A stretch of 64,000 nt of DNA, from the NCBI RefSeq assembly GCF_030867385.1, contig NZ_JAPFBJ010000001.1:558001-622000 (forward strand), given 5' to 3'. This DNA comes from Sphingobium sp. DEHP117. GTDB lineage: Bacteria > Pseudomonadota > Alphaproteobacteria > Sphingomonadales > Sphingomonadaceae. Positions 29,589 to 38,279 of this stretch are shown in pieces (positions within the stretch are counted from its first letter, which is position 1; every line of letters starts with the position of its first letter). The position numbers and the translations under genes were made by a program. The notes below the pieces were generated by a model that worked only from the letters and a program-made list of their open reading frames with translations, had not been told where the DNA came from and made no database searches.

Positions 29589-30353
29589 GTGACGGACGAC
29601 GCGCCCATCGCGCTGGTGACCGGGGGGCACAGGCGGCTCGGCGCGCATATTGCCCTGGCACTGGGGAAGGCGGGCTATCAGGTCGCCATGCACGGCAGCC
29701 ACTACTACGAGTTGGAAGACTGGCTGGCTAAGGGCCTGGCCGATGGCGGTGTGAATTGGGCAGGATTTGTGGCCGACTTCGCGCATCCGGAAAGCGTGAC
29801 CGCGCTTTTTCGCGAGGTGGCCGAACATTTCGGCCGCGCGCCCGACCTTCTGGTGAACAGCGCGGCGCTTTTCGGGCAGGATAGGTTGGAAGACACCACG
29901 GCCGAGGCGCTGATGCTGCATTTTGCTGTGAACAGCGCCGCGCCGGTGCTGCTGACGCAGGCATTCGCAGAGGCTACAAGCGGCGTGGAGGGGCGCTCCA
30001 TCGTCAACATTCTCGATCAACGCCTGAGTCACCCGCATGGCGACCAGCTGGCCTACACCCTCTCCAAACAGGCGCTTGCGGGTTTCACCCAGATCGCCGC
30101 GCGGGAACTGGCCGGGCGGAACATCAGGGTGAACGCGGTTGCTCCTGGGCTGACCATTGCCACCAGGGATTATGATGCGGGCGGGATGGCACGCCTCGCC
30201 GATATCATGCCATTGAGGTGTTTGCCAGCCCCGGAAGACATCGCCGAAGCCGTGCTATATCTTGCCCGTGCCCGTGCCGTCACAGGCCAGGTTATTGCTG
30301 TGGACGGCGGCGCGCATATGCGCAGCTATCCGAGGGATTTCATGCACTTGTAG
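29589..30353 (+). CDS. SDR family oxidoreductase, pteridine reductase-like (FolM/PTR1 type)
   Basis: Short-chain dehydrogenase of 254 aa starting with GTG 2 bp after folE. The cofactor motif is TGGHRRLG, matching the TGX3RXG form characteristic of pteridine reductases and FolM rather than the usual SDR TGX3GXG. The active site is YTLSK (YxxxK), preceded by an Asp in ILDQRLSHP where PTR1 has its catalytic Asp. Together with the operon position after folE this suggests reduction of dihydropterins (tetrahydromonapterin or tetrahydrofolate). Substrate is inferred, not proven. Confidence 0.82.
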   Translation: MTDDAPIALVTGGHRRLGAHIALALGKAGYQVAMHGSHYYELEDWLAKGLADGGVNWAGFVADFAHPESVTALFREVAEHFGRAPDLLVNSAALFGQDRLEDTTAEALMLHFAVNSAAPVLLTQAFAEATSGVEGRSIVNILDQRLSHPHGDQLAYTLSKQALAGFTQIAARELAGRNIRVNAVAPGLTIATRDYDAGGMARLADIMPLRCLPAPEDIAEAVLYLARARAVTGQVIAVDGGAHMRSYPRDFMHL

Positions 30354-30360
30354 AATTAAA

Positions 30361-30389
30361 AAGCCCGCCGGATGACTCCGGCGGGCCTT
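30361..30389. terminator. bidirectional rho-independent terminator
   Basis: Stem GCCCGCCGGA / TCCGGCGGGC with loop TGAC between the convergent SDR gene and rplI. On the minus strand it is followed by TTTTTAAT, a good U-tract for the rpsF-rpsR-rplI transcript. On the plus strand only a weak T-rich stretch follows. Confidence 0.85.
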
Positions 30390-30413
30390 GGAATTTGGTG
30401 GCAGGGGGGAGGC

Positions 30414-31016
30414 TTATGCTTCCGCCTGATCCTCGGTGGCTTCCGCGTCCTCGCGGGCGATCTCGCCCGGCTCGGCATTGGGATCGTAATCCTCGGTGAA
30501 GCCAGCCTCGTCCTTCTCGAACATCTGCGCCATCACATCGACACCATCCTTCTGAAGGTCGGCTTCTTCGGGCGAACGCGCGACGTTGACCGTGATAGTG
30601 ACGGCGACCTCGGGGTGCAGGTTCACGCGCACATCGAATACGCCAAGCGTCTTGATCGGGCGTTCGAGCACGATCATTGCCTTGGTCACGATCTTGTGGC
30701 CATCGGCATGCAGCGCGTCGACGATGTCACGCACCGCGACCGAGCCGTAAAGATGCCCGGCATTGGACGCCTGACGAATCAGCACGATCTGCTGGCCGTC
30801 TACCGTTCCGGCTTCCTTCTCGGCGCCGGCGCGGCGGGCCGCGTTGTCCGCCTCGATCTTGGCACGGTTCGCTTCGAACACCTTGCGGTTGGCAGCGTTG
30901 GAGCGCAGCGCCTTCTTGTTGGGCAGCAGGTAGTTGCGCGCATAACCGTCCTTGACGGTGACGACGTCGCCGATGGCGCCCAGCTTCTCGATCCGTTCGA
31001 GCAGAATGATTTCCAT
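30414..31016 (-). CDS. rplI: 50S ribosomal protein bL9
   Basis: Binds 23S rRNA at the base of the L1 stalk. The N-terminal domain is typical (MEIILLERIEKLGAIGD and VKDGYARNYLLPNKKAL). At 200 aa it is about 50 residues longer than E. coli L9; the extra C-terminal part is strongly acidic (ending EDAEATEDQAEA), common in sphingomonad L9. It is the last gene of the rpsF-rpsR-rplI operon, 11 bp after rpsR. Confidence 0.97.
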   Translation of the reverse strand: MEIILLERIEKLGAIGDVVTVKDGYARNYLLPNKKALRSNAANRKVFEANRAKIEADNAARRAGAEKEAGTVDGQQIVLIRQASNAGHLYGSVAVRDIVDALHADGHKIVTKAMIVLERPIKTLGVFDVRVNLHPEVAVTITVNVARSPEEADLQKDGVDVMAQMFEKDEAGFTEDYDPNAEPGEIAREDAEATEDQAEA

Positions 31017-31027
31017 GTCTTAGCTCC

Positions 31028-31252
31028 TCACTTCACGATGTAGGGCAGCAGGCCCAGATGGCGGGCGCGCTTGATGGCCTGAGCCAGCTCGCGCTGCTTC
31101 TTGGCGGACACCGCAGTGATGCGGCTGGGGACGATCTTGCCGCGCTCGGACACGAAGCCCTGCAGCAGACGGACGTCCTTGTAATCGATCTTCGGTGCAT
31201 CCTTGGCGGCGAAGGGGCAGCTCTTGCGGCGGCGGAAAAATGGGCGTGCCAT
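31028..31252 (-). CDS. rpsR: 30S ribosomal protein bS18
   Basis: Small 74-aa ribosomal protein that pairs with S6 on the 30S platform. Basic N-terminus ([20 protein letters not shown]) and the conserved block [20 protein letters not shown] followed by RHLGLLPY. It sits between rpsF (14 bp away) and rplI (11 bp away), the standard operon. Confidence 0.98.
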   Translation of the reverse strand: MARPFFRRRKSCPFAAKDAPKIDYKDVRLLQGFVSERGKIVPSRITAVSAKKQRELAQAIKRARHLGLLPYIVK

Positions 31253-31266
31253 GTCTCTATATCTCC

Positions 31267-31686
31267 TTATTCGCCGTCAAATTCAGCGCGCTCGCGGCGC
31301 GGGCCGCGCTCACCACGCTCGGGGCGGTCGCCATCGCGGCCACCACGACGCTCACGGTCGCGGTCGCTCTTGCGCATCATCACTGACGGGCCGGCTTCCA
31401 GCGCATCGACGCGGACGGTCATGTAGCGGATGACGTCCTCGTTGATCTGTGTCTGGCGCTCCAGCTCGGCGACGACGCCTGCGGGCGCGTCGATGTTGAG
31501 CATCACATAATGCGCCTTGCGGTTCTTGGCGATCTTGTAGGCGAGCGAGCGCAGGCCCCAGGTCTCAACCTTGGTGACCTTGCCCTGATTCGCTTCGATG
31601 ATGGCAGTGGCGTTTTCCGCCAGCGCGTCTACCTGGGCTTGGGCCAGGTCCTGACGCGCAAGAAAAACATGCTCGTATAGCGGCAT
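31267..31686 (-). CDS. rpsF: 30S ribosomal protein bS6
   Basis: The 139-aa protein has the S6 fold: [14 protein letters not shown] at the start, [20 protein letters not shown] in the middle. The C-terminal tail is Arg/Gly/Glu-rich ([19 protein letters not shown]), longer than E. coli S6 and likely disordered. The start at 31686 is preferred; the open extension to 31902 would overlap the divergent fabD promoter. A hairpin at about 31721-31742 in its leader could be an S6:S18 autoregulatory site, though this is untested. Confidence 0.97.
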   Translation of the reverse strand: MPLYEHVFLARQDLAQAQVDALAENATAIIEANQGKVTKVETWGLRSLAYKIAKNRKAHYVMLNIDAPAGVVAELERQTQINEDVIRYMTVRVDALEAGPSVMMRKSDRDRERRGGRDGDRPERGERGPRRERAEFDGE

Positions 31687-31892
31687 GACAGCTTGCTTTC
31701 TTCGTTGGCCGATTGCTGACGGGCGCACCATGCGCACCGCCCCTCCGGCTGTCGTCTTGATATTCCTCGCGCGGCCTTCAGGCGTTGCGAAGGCGCGCCT
31801 ATGGCGGAAATGCCCGGGAAATGCAAGGGGCTTCCATGGCGCGCGCAAATCGTTATGGGAGCGTGCGGCACATTTGAAACAAGGAGACGCGG

Positions 31893-32828
31893 ATGCGCGC
31901 ATTCATCTTTCCGGGGCAGGGCAGCCAGCAGGTCGGCATGGGCAAGGCGCTTGCGGAGGCCAGCACTGTCGCCCGCGAAGTGTTTCAGGAGGTGGACGAG
32001 GCGCTCTCGCAAAACCTGTTCCGCATCATGTGCGACGGACCGGAAAGCGACCTGACCCTCACCGAAAACGCGCAGCCGGCCATCATGGCGAACGCGATCG
32101 CAACGCTGCGGGTTCTCGAAAAGGAGGGTGGGCTGAAATTGGCCGACAAGGGCGATTACGTTGCTGGGCACAGCCTTGGCGAATACACCGCTCTGTGCGC
32201 CGCGCAGGCGTTTGATCTTGCCACCACAGCGCGGCTGCTGAAGCTGCGCGGTCAGGCGATGCAGGCCGCCGTGCCGGTGGGCGAGGGGGCTATGGCCGCG
32301 CTGTTGGGCGCAGACATCGAAAAGGCACAGGCGCTGGCCGATGCGGCGGCAGAGGGCGAGGTCTGCACCGTGGCCAACGACAATGACCCGACGCAGGTGG
32401 TTATCTCCGGACATCGCGGTGCGGTTGAGCGCGCGGTTGCTCTGGTGAAGGACCACGGCATCAAGCGCGGCGTGCTGCTGCCCGTGTCGGCTCCGTTTCA
32501 CTGCCCGCTGATGCAATCGGCGGCCGATGCGATGGCTGAGGCACTGGGCAAGGCGACCATCCAGGCGCCGCTGCTCCCAGTTTATGCCAATGTGCTCGCC
32601 GCGCCAATCGCTGCGCCAGACGATATCCGAGCGCGTTTGGTGGAGCAGGTAACGGGCCGCGTGCGCTGGCGCGAGAGTGTTACCGCAATGTGGGAGGCGG
32701 GCGTCACCGACTTTGTCGAGCTGGGTGGCAAGGTTCTCGGCCCCATGGTCAAGCGCATCGCGCCGGACGCGAACGCGACGAGCGTGGTGAGCATGGACGA
32801 CATCGAGGCGCTGCTGGCGAGAATTTGA
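31893..32828 (+). CDS. fabD: malonyl-CoA:ACP transacylase
   Basis: Transfers malonyl from CoA to acyl carrier protein to start fatty-acid elongation. The 311-aa protein shows [12 protein letters not shown], the nucleophile motif [11 protein letters not shown], and the catalytic His in [14 protein letters not shown] precedes the start. It heads a fatty-acid gene cluster (fabD-fabG-acpP-fabF), but the cluster is interrupted directly after its stop by an inverted-repeat-flanked GxxExxY gene. Confidence 0.97.
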   Translation: MRAFIFPGQGSQQVGMGKALAEASTVAREVFQEVDEALSQNLFRIMCDGPESDLTLTENAQPAIMANAIATLRVLEKEGGLKLADKGDYVAGHSLGEYTALCAAQAFDLATTARLLKLRGQAMQAAVPVGEGAMAALLGADIEKAQALADAAAEGEVCTVANDNDPTQVVISGHRGAVERAVALVKDHGIKRGVLLPVSAPFHCPLMQSAADAMAEALGKATIQAPLLPVYANVLAAPIAAPDDIRARLVEQVTGRVRWRESVTAMWEAGVTDFVELGGKVLGPMVKRIAPDANATSVVSMDDIEALLARI

Positions 32829-32831
32829 TTT

Positions 32832-32855
32832 CTCGCGCAGAGGCGCAGAGGACGC
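32832..32855 (+). repeat. left 24-bp inverted repeat of the GxxExxY cassette
   Basis: CTCGCGCAGAGGCGCAGAGG followed by ACGC. It begins 4 bp after the fabD stop and ends 7 bp before the GTG start of the GxxExxY gene. Its reverse complement, with one mismatch (G to A), is found at 33253-33276 inside the 3' end of that gene. Confidence 0.9.
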
Positions 32856-32862
32856 AGAGAGC

Positions 32863-33294
32863 GTGACAAAAAACATAGACGACATCACGAGTGACGTAAT
32901 TGGCGTTGCGATGAGCATTCACCGGGAGCTTGGTCCCGGATTGCTGGAAAGCGTCTACGAAACGATACTCGCTGCAAAGCTCGCTGGGATGGGCTATAAG
33001 GTCGATCGGCAGAAGCCGATCGACATAAAATATGAAGACCTGCGCTTCGAAGCTGCTTTCAGGATAGATATTCTGGTCGATGATCGCCTTATTGTAGAGA
33101 TTAAATCAGTTGAGCAGATCAACAAGGCGCATGCCAAGCAATTATTGACCTACTTGCGCCTGGCACAGCAGCCTGTAGGGCTGCTGCTTAACTTCAATCA
33201 TGAAACGATGAAAGAAGGTGTGCGACGTCTCGTTAACAATCATAGGGACTCGGCGTCCTTTGCGCCTCTGCGCGAGCAATTATCAGATATCTGA
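32863..33294 (+). CDS. GxxExxY family protein (PD-(D/E)XK nuclease-like)
   Basis: 143-aa protein with the family signature in GLLESVY (G26, E29, Y32) and a nuclease-like core: an Asp in AFRIDILVDDR followed by IVEIKS (D...ExK). The family's biological role is not established. It starts with GTG at 32863 after GAGAG. It is inserted between fabD and fabG, genes that normally adjoin, and is bracketed by 24-bp inverted repeats; the right repeat encodes residues 131-138 (ASFAPLRE). Its base composition is noticeably more AT-rich than fabD and fabG, consistent with acquisition. Confidence 0.88.
   Translation: MTKNIDDITSDVIGVAMSIHRELGPGLLESVYETILAAKLAGMGYKVDRQKPIDIKYEDLRFEAAFRIDILVDDRLIVEIKSVEQINKAHAKQLLTYLRLAQQPVGLLLNFNHETMKEGVRRLVNNHRDSASFAPLREQLSDI
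33253..33276 (-). repeat. right 24-bp inverted repeat of the GxxExxY cassette
   Basis: Inverted copy of the repeat at 32832-32855 (23 of 24 bp). It is read in frame as ASFAPLRE within the GxxExxY protein and lies 30 bp upstream of the fabG start. No obvious target-site duplication flanks the outer ends. Confidence 0.9.
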
Positions 33295-33305
33295 CGGAGA
33301 ATAGC

Positions 33306-34046
33306 ATGTTCGATCTTACAGGTATGACGGCGCTGGTGACCGGCGCTAGCGGTGGCATTGGGTCTGCCATTGCCAAGGGCCTCGCTGCGCAGGGGGCGCG
33401 GCTGGGGCTTTCGGGCAGCAATGTGGACAAGCTCGAGGCGTTCGCGGGTGAGCTTGGTGGCGATCACGTCTGCCTGCCCTGCAACCTGTCTGACGCTGCC
33501 GCCGTCGATGCACTCGTGCCGCAGGCGGTCGAGGCGCTGGGGGGCAAGCTCGACATTCTTGTGAACAATGCGGGCGTCACGCGCGACAATCTTATTCTGC
33601 GCATGAAGGATGAAGAGTGGGAGGATGTGATCCGCATTAACCTGGAGGCCGCGTTCCGCCTCATTCGCGCCGCTGCCAAGCCGATGATGAAGGCGCGCTT
33701 CGGCCGCATCATCTCGATCACGTCTGTCGTGGGCGTTACCGGCAATCCGGGGCAATCGAACTACGCGGCTTCCAAGGCGGGGCTCATCGGCATGTCCAAA
33801 GCGCTGGCGCAGGAACTGGCGAGCCGGAATGTGACGGTGAACTGCATCGCGCCCGGCTTCATCCGTTCCGCCATGACGGATGCGCTGACCGATGCGCAGA
33901 AGGACGCCATTCTAACCAAGATCCCGGCGGGCGCGCTAGGCGAGGGGGACGACATCGCCGCTGCGGCCGTTTACCTCGCCTCGCGCGATGCCGGGTATGT
34001 CACCGGGCAGACGCTTCACGTCAACGGCGGCATGGCGATGATTTGA
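33306..34046 (+). CDS. fabG: 3-oxoacyl-[ACP] reductase
   Basis: NADPH-dependent reduction of beta-ketoacyl-ACP, the first reductive step of fatty-acid elongation. 246-aa classical SDR: VTGASGGIGSAIAKGLA, NNAGVTRDNL, catalytic Ser in SITSVVG and YAASKAG (YxxxK). C-terminal VTGQTLHVNGGMAMI is typical of FabG. It is followed by acpP and fabF in the same direction; the GxxExxY gene ends 11 bp upstream, so fabG translation may now depend on a transcript crossing that insert. Confidence 0.97.
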   Translation: MFDLTGMTALVTGASGGIGSAIAKGLAAQGARLGLSGSNVDKLEAFAGELGGDHVCLPCNLSDAAAVDALVPQAVEALGGKLDILVNNAGVTRDNLILRMKDEEWEDVIRINLEAAFRLIRAAAKPMMKARFGRIISITSVVGVTGNPGQSNYAASKAGLIGMSKALAQELASRNVTVNCIAPGFIRSAMTDALTDAQKDAILTKIPAGALGEGDDIAAAAVYLASRDAGYVTGQTLHVNGGMAMI

Positions 34047-34143
34047 CCACTTGGGTCTTGCAACGCCGCCTCGGGGGTTCTAGGGCATGGGCGCAGCAAC
34101 GGGTTAACATTCGTTCATATCGGACAGTACAAAGGGACCACTC

Positions 34144-34377
34144 ATGAGTGAGACTGCGGATCGCGTAAAGAAAATCGTCATCGAGCATCTGGGCGTCGAG
34201 GCGGACAAGGTGACCGAGGATGCCAGCTTCATCGACGATCTGGGCGCGGACAGCCTCGACATCGTCGAACTGGTGATGGCGTTCGAGGAAGAGTTCGGTG
34301 TCGAGATTCCTGACGATGCGGCCGAGAAAATCGGCACCGTCAAGGATGCGATCGACTATATCGACAGCAAGCAGTAA
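34144..34377 (+). CDS. acpP: acyl carrier protein
   Basis: The 77-aa carrier holds growing acyl chains on 4'-phosphopantetheine. The attachment serine lies in the canonical [14 protein letters not shown] motif. High acidic content and the C-terminal [15 protein letters not shown] complete the usual four-helix ACP. It lies 97 bp after fabG, leaving room for its own promoter, as expected for a highly expressed gene. Confidence 0.98.
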   Translation: MSETADRVKKIVIEHLGVEADKVTEDASFIDDLGADSLDIVELVMAFEEEFGVEIPDDAAEKIGTVKDAIDYIDSKQ

Positions 34378-34553
34378 GCGCGCTGTGTCTGCGGCCGGAC
34401 GCACTCCGCCGGACCGCACAGGACGAGAAGATATGCGGTGGCGGCTTTCCGGCGCGGCTTTGCCCGTGTTAAGGAGGCCGCCATTTTTACTGTGAGGATG
34501 GAGCGGCCCGGCACTGATAGGGCCGTTCGCGCGGTTTTGGTGAGGAGCTGGAT

Positions 34554-35813
34554 ATGCGTCGTGTGGTCGTAACGGGCCTTGGTATGGTTTCCCCGCTGGG
34601 CGCGGATGTCGAGACCACCTGGAAGAACATTCTCGCCTCGAAAAGCGGCGCCGGGCGGATTACCAAGTTCGACACCAGCGATTATGCATGCCAGATAGCC
34701 TGCGAGGTAAAACCCGCCGACCACGAATATGGCTTCGATGCCGGAAAGCGCGTGGACCACAAAGTGCAGCGCCAGGTTGATCCGTTCATCGTCTTTGGCA
34801 TTGACGCCGCCGGGCAGGCGCTCGAGGATGCGGGCCTCACCGAGATGTCGGACGCAGACAAGCTGCGCGCTGGCTGCTCCATCGGATCGGGTATCGGTGG
34901 GCTTCCGGGTATCGAGAGCGAATCGCTGGTGCTGGCGGAAAAAGGCCCGCGTCGCGTATCGCCGCATTTCGTTCATGGCCGCCTGATCAACCTCATCTCT
35001 GGCCAGGTATCCATCAAATATGGCTTGATGGGCCCGAACCATGCCGTCGTCACCGCATGCTCCACCGGCGCGCACTCTATCGGCGACGCTGCACGGATGA
35101 TCGCGATGGACGACGCGGACATCATGCTGGCGGGCGGCGCTGAGAGCACCATCTGCCCCATCGGCATCGCCGGGTTCAGCCAGGCAAAGGCGCTTTCCAC
35201 CAGCTTCAACGACGCGCCGGAAAAGGCTAGCCGCCCCTATGACCAGGCGCGCGACGGCTTCGTAATGGGCGAGGGCGCGGGCGTCGTCGTGCTTGAGGAA
35301 TATGAGCACGCCAAGGCGCGCGGCGCCAAGATTTATGCCGAAGTGGTGGGCTATGGCCTTTCGGGTGACGCCTATCACGTGACTGCGCCGCATCCGGAAG
35401 GCTCGGGCGCCTACCGTTCGATGGAGATGGCACTGCGCAAATCGGGCCTGTCGATTAACGACATCGACTATGTCAACGCGCACGGGACCTCGACGCCGCT
35501 GGGCGACGAGCTAGAGCTGGGCGCGGTGCGCCGCCTCTTCGGCTCTGCCATCGACACCATGTCGATGAGTTCGACCAAGTCGGCCATCGGCCATCTGCTG
35601 GGCGGCGCGGGCGCAGTTGAGAGCATCTTCTGCATCCTCGCGCTGCGGGATCAGGTCGTGCCGCCTACCCTCAACCTCGATAACCCGAGCGAGAGCTGCG
35701 TCGGCGTCGACCTGGTGCCTCATGTCGCCAAGCAGCGCAGCGTCAAGGCGGTGCTGAACAACAGCTTCGGCTTCGGCGGCACGAATGCCAGCCTCATCAT
35801 GAAGGCAATCTGA
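34554..35813 (+). CDS. fabF: 3-oxoacyl-[ACP] synthase II
   Basis: Condenses malonyl-ACP with acyl-ACP (KAS II), 419 aa. The Cys-His-His triad is visible: VVTACSTGAHSIG, NAHGTSTPLGD and NNSFGFGGTNAS. N-terminus MRRVVVTGLGMVSPLG is standard. AGGAGCTGG lies before the start. It is 176 bp after acpP and 8 bp before mltG. Confidence 0.98.
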   Translation: MRRVVVTGLGMVSPLGADVETTWKNILASKSGAGRITKFDTSDYACQIACEVKPADHEYGFDAGKRVDHKVQRQVDPFIVFGIDAAGQALEDAGLTEMSDADKLRAGCSIGSGIGGLPGIESESLVLAEKGPRRVSPHFVHGRLINLISGQVSIKYGLMGPNHAVVTACSTGAHSIGDAARMIAMDDADIMLAGGAESTICPIGIAGFSQAKALSTSFNDAPEKASRPYDQARDGFVMGEGAGVVVLEEYEHAKARGAKIYAEVVGYGLSGDAYHVTAPHPEGSGAYRSMEMALRKSGLSINDIDYVNAHGTSTPLGDELELGAVRRLFGSAIDTMSMSSTKSAIGHLLGGAGAVESIFCILALRDQVVPPTLNLDNPSESCVGVDLVPHVAKQRSVKAVLNNSFGFGGTNASLIMKAI

Positions 35814-35821
35814 CGCTTACC

Positions 35822-36790
35822 ATGCGCCGCACTGTGCTGATCCTGCTTGGGCTGGTGCTAGGCGGTGTGATGATTGCCGGGGCGGTGTTGGTGGCGGGAT
35901 GGACCTGGCCCGGCCCCGCGCGGGAGGACACTGCATTCACCCTGCAGAGCGGCGCAACTTTAAAGGGCGCGGCGGTGGAGCTGGAGCGGGCCGGTCTGGT
36001 TAGCTCCGCCGATCGATTCTATCTGCGCGCGCGGCTGCTTGGCAGCACATCGGCAATCAAGGCGGGCGAATATCTGGTGCCCGGAGGCGCGAGCGAGAAG
36101 GAAATTCTCGCAATTCTCGTCGGCGGTGTGGGAATCAACCGATTTATCACCATTCCCGAAGGGATGCCGTCTATCCTCGTCTACGAGCGGCTGATGGCGG
36201 CAGACCAGCTCACCGGTACGGTTGAAGTCCCCGCCGAGGGAAGCATACTTCCTGACACCTATGCGTATGACAAGGGCGACAGCCGCGCTGAGGTGCTGGC
36301 GCGAATGCAGGGGGCGATGGCGCGGGCGCTCGATGAAGCCTGGGCCAGCCGTTCCGCCCACACGGTCGTCAAGTCCAAGGCCGAGGCGGTGACGCTTGCC
36401 AGCATCGTTGAAAAGGAGACCTCGGTGCCGGCGGAGCGGCGCATGGTCGCGGGGGTTTATTCCAACCGCCTGCGTGTCGGCATGCGGCTACAGGCAGACC
36501 CTACGATCATCTATCCGCTCACCAAGGGCAAGCCGCTCGGAAGGCGGATCAAGCGGTCGGAAATCCTTGCCGTGAATGGGTACAACACCTATTCAATGGC
36601 TGGTCTGCCGAAGGGGCCGATTGCTAACCCCAGCAAGGCGTCGATCGAAGCGGTGCTGAACCCGGAGAAAACGAAGGCCCTCTATTTCGTCGCGGATGGC
36701 AGCGGAGGGCATGTCTTTGCCGATACGCTGGAACAGCACAACGCCAATGTCGCCAAGTGGTTTGCGATCAGGAAAGAGCGCGGTATTTGA
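35822..36790 (+). CDS. mltG: endolytic murein transglycosylase MltG
   Basis: Cleaves nascent glycan strands in peptidoglycan and may act as an elongation terminator. 322 aa: one N-terminal transmembrane helix (TVLILLGLVLGGVMIAGAVL), a LysM-like region, and the YceG catalytic domain with the essential Glu in SIVEKETSVPAERRMVAGVY, then RLQADPTIIYPLTKG and YNTYSMAGLPKGPIANPSK. It starts 8 bp after fabF, so it is probably co-transcribed with the fatty-acid genes. Confidence 0.95.
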   Translation: MRRTVLILLGLVLGGVMIAGAVLVAGWTWPGPAREDTAFTLQSGATLKGAAVELERAGLVSSADRFYLRARLLGSTSAIKAGEYLVPGGASEKEILAILVGGVGINRFITIPEGMPSILVYERLMAADQLTGTVEVPAEGSILPDTYAYDKGDSRAEVLARMQGAMARALDEAWASRSAHTVVKSKAEAVTLASIVEKETSVPAERRMVAGVYSNRLRVGMRLQADPTIIYPLTKGKPLGRRIKRSEILAVNGYNTYSMAGLPKGPIANPSKASIEAVLNPEKTKALYFVADGSGGHVFADTLEQHNANVAKWFAIRKERGI

Positions 36791-36846
36791 CCAGTTCGGT
36801 TTTTTTGCGCTTGAGGTGATCGCATGGGCGGTTCTAAGATGCGGGT

Positions 36847-37056
36847 ATGACGACAGAGACTGACGAAACTTCTCCCCAGACCCCCGACGATTCAGCGCAG
36901 AACAAGGGTGCCAGCTGGACCAAGCCGGCCCTTATTGGGCTGGGCGGCGCGGTCGCTTCTGCGGCATTAGCGGCTGCGGTGATCTATGCCGGGCGATCAA
37001 AGCGCAAGAACGTCGACAAGCTCGCCGCTGCCGAGAAAACCCCGCCTACCGACTGA
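36847..37056 (+). CDS. small single-pass membrane protein, 69 aa
   Basis: Polar, acidic N-terminus (MTTETDETSPQTPDDSAQ), one hydrophobic helix (about residues 27-48: ALIGLGGAVASAALAAAVIY) and a basic patch (GRSKRKN), which predicts N-out/C-in insertion. It follows mltG by 56 bp and overlaps the convergent DUF418 gene by 11 bp. No family assignment is possible from sequence alone. Confidence 0.6.
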   Translation: MTTETDETSPQTPDDSAQNKGASWTKPALIGLGGAVASAALAAAVIYAGRSKRKNVDKLAAAEKTPPTD

Positions 37057-38236
37057 GGCTCTGGAGCCTGCCCCGCGTCAGGCTGCGCCATAGCCATTCG
37101 GCGGGGCCATAGCGGAAGCGGGCGAGCCAGAGCGGCGCCCAGAACAGCATCAGCGCCCATAGTGGCAGCACGAAGAGATAGACCTGCGCGCGGGGAACGG
37201 AAGCGAACAGGCCCAGTCCCCAGCCGTAAAATACTCCGGTCATTACCAAACTGCTGAGCAGATAATTGCTGAACGCCATGCGTCCCGCCGCCGCAACCCG
37301 GCCAAGGAACGCCCCGGGGGCCGCCATCGAAAAAGCGAGGATTAGAGCGGCATAGCCGACTGTGAGCGGGATACGGAAGGGGAACGACCAGGTCATTACC
37401 ACCGCGAAAGTGGTGGCGGGATCGAAGCCGCGGGCCCACGCCCAGATGCCTAGTCCCAGCATGGGCGGCAGGCCGATGAGGAAGCAGTGGCGCGCGGTGC
37501 CGAGATATTGTTCGCGCGCCCATTTGCCGCTGAGGAATCCGCCCTTCAGCATCGCCATGCCGAGCAGCATGAAGCCGAGCGTATCGAAACTCATGTAGAG
37601 CAAACCCGCCAATCCCCAGTGCCAGATATCCGCGAGTTTGTGCGCGAAGATGCCGGCCCAGCTGCCTTTGTAGAGGGCTATTTCCACGTGGATAGCTGCT
37701 CTGTCCAACAGCTGGGGGTAGTAGGAGAGGGTGCCGTCCTGTTGGATTCCAACAGTGAGCACGATGAGCAGCGCCAGCTGGGCCGCGAAGGTGAGGAAGG
37801 CGAGCTTTACCAGCTCCATCGGCTGCCTGCCCGCAAAGCGCATCGCGACCAGCCCGATCAGCGCATACAGCGTCAGGATATCGCCCCACCATAGCAGCAG
37901 ATAGTGCGCGATTCCGAACGCAAACAGCCAGAAGCTGCGCGAAATCATGTAAGATTGCCCGTTTTTCCCGGCCATTTCCGCGCGGTCCATCAGCAGGATC
38001 ATCGACGCGCCAAAGAGCAGCGAGAACAGCCCGCGCATCTTGCCATCCACCGCAACGAACGACACCAGCCACGCCAGCCTGTCCGCCACGCTCTCCCCAC
38101 CCCAGGCATTGGGGTTGATATAGGCCGCCTGCGGCATCGAAAAGGCGATGATGTTCATCAGCAATATGCCCATCACCGCGAAACCGCGGGTGATGTCGAT
38201 CATCGGCAGGCGGTTTTCCTCGCGCGCGGGGGCCAT
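37046..38236 (-). CDS. DUF418 domain-containing membrane protein
   Basis: The 396-aa polytopic inner-membrane protein has the family N-terminus (RLPMIDITRGFAVMGILLMN) and about nine to ten hydrophobic segments; the C-terminal DUF418 region includes GRMAFSNYLLSSLVMTGVFY and PAEWLWRSLTRGR. Family function is unknown; distant resemblance to acyltransferase-3 and heparan-acetyltransferase-like proteins suggests modification of a lipid or glycan. GAAGGA lies 6 nt before the ATG at 38236. It is divergent from the bioC-like gene 43 bp away. Confidence 0.88.
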   Translation of the reverse strand: MAPAREENRLPMIDITRGFAVMGILLMNIIAFSMPQAAYINPNAWGGESVADRLAWLVSFVAVDGKMRGLFSLLFGASMILLMDRAEMAGKNGQSYMISRSFWLFAFGIAHYLLLWWGDILTLYALIGLVAMRFAGRQPMELVKLAFLTFAAQLALLIVLTVGIQQDGTLSYYPQLLDRAAIHVEIALYKGSWAGIFAHKLADIWHWGLAGLLYMSFDTLGFMLLGMAMLKGGFLSGKWAREQYLGTARHCFLIGLPPMLGLGIWAWARGFDPATTFAVVMTWSFPFRIPLTVGYAALILAFSMAAPGAFLGRVAAAGRMAFSNYLLSSLVMTGVFYGWGLGLFASVPRAQVYLFVLPLWALMLFWAPLWLARFRYGPAEWLWRSLTRGRLQSLSR

Positions 38237-38279
38237 GTTGGTCCTTCACCTTCTCATGATTTGCGCATAGGGCTTTGTC

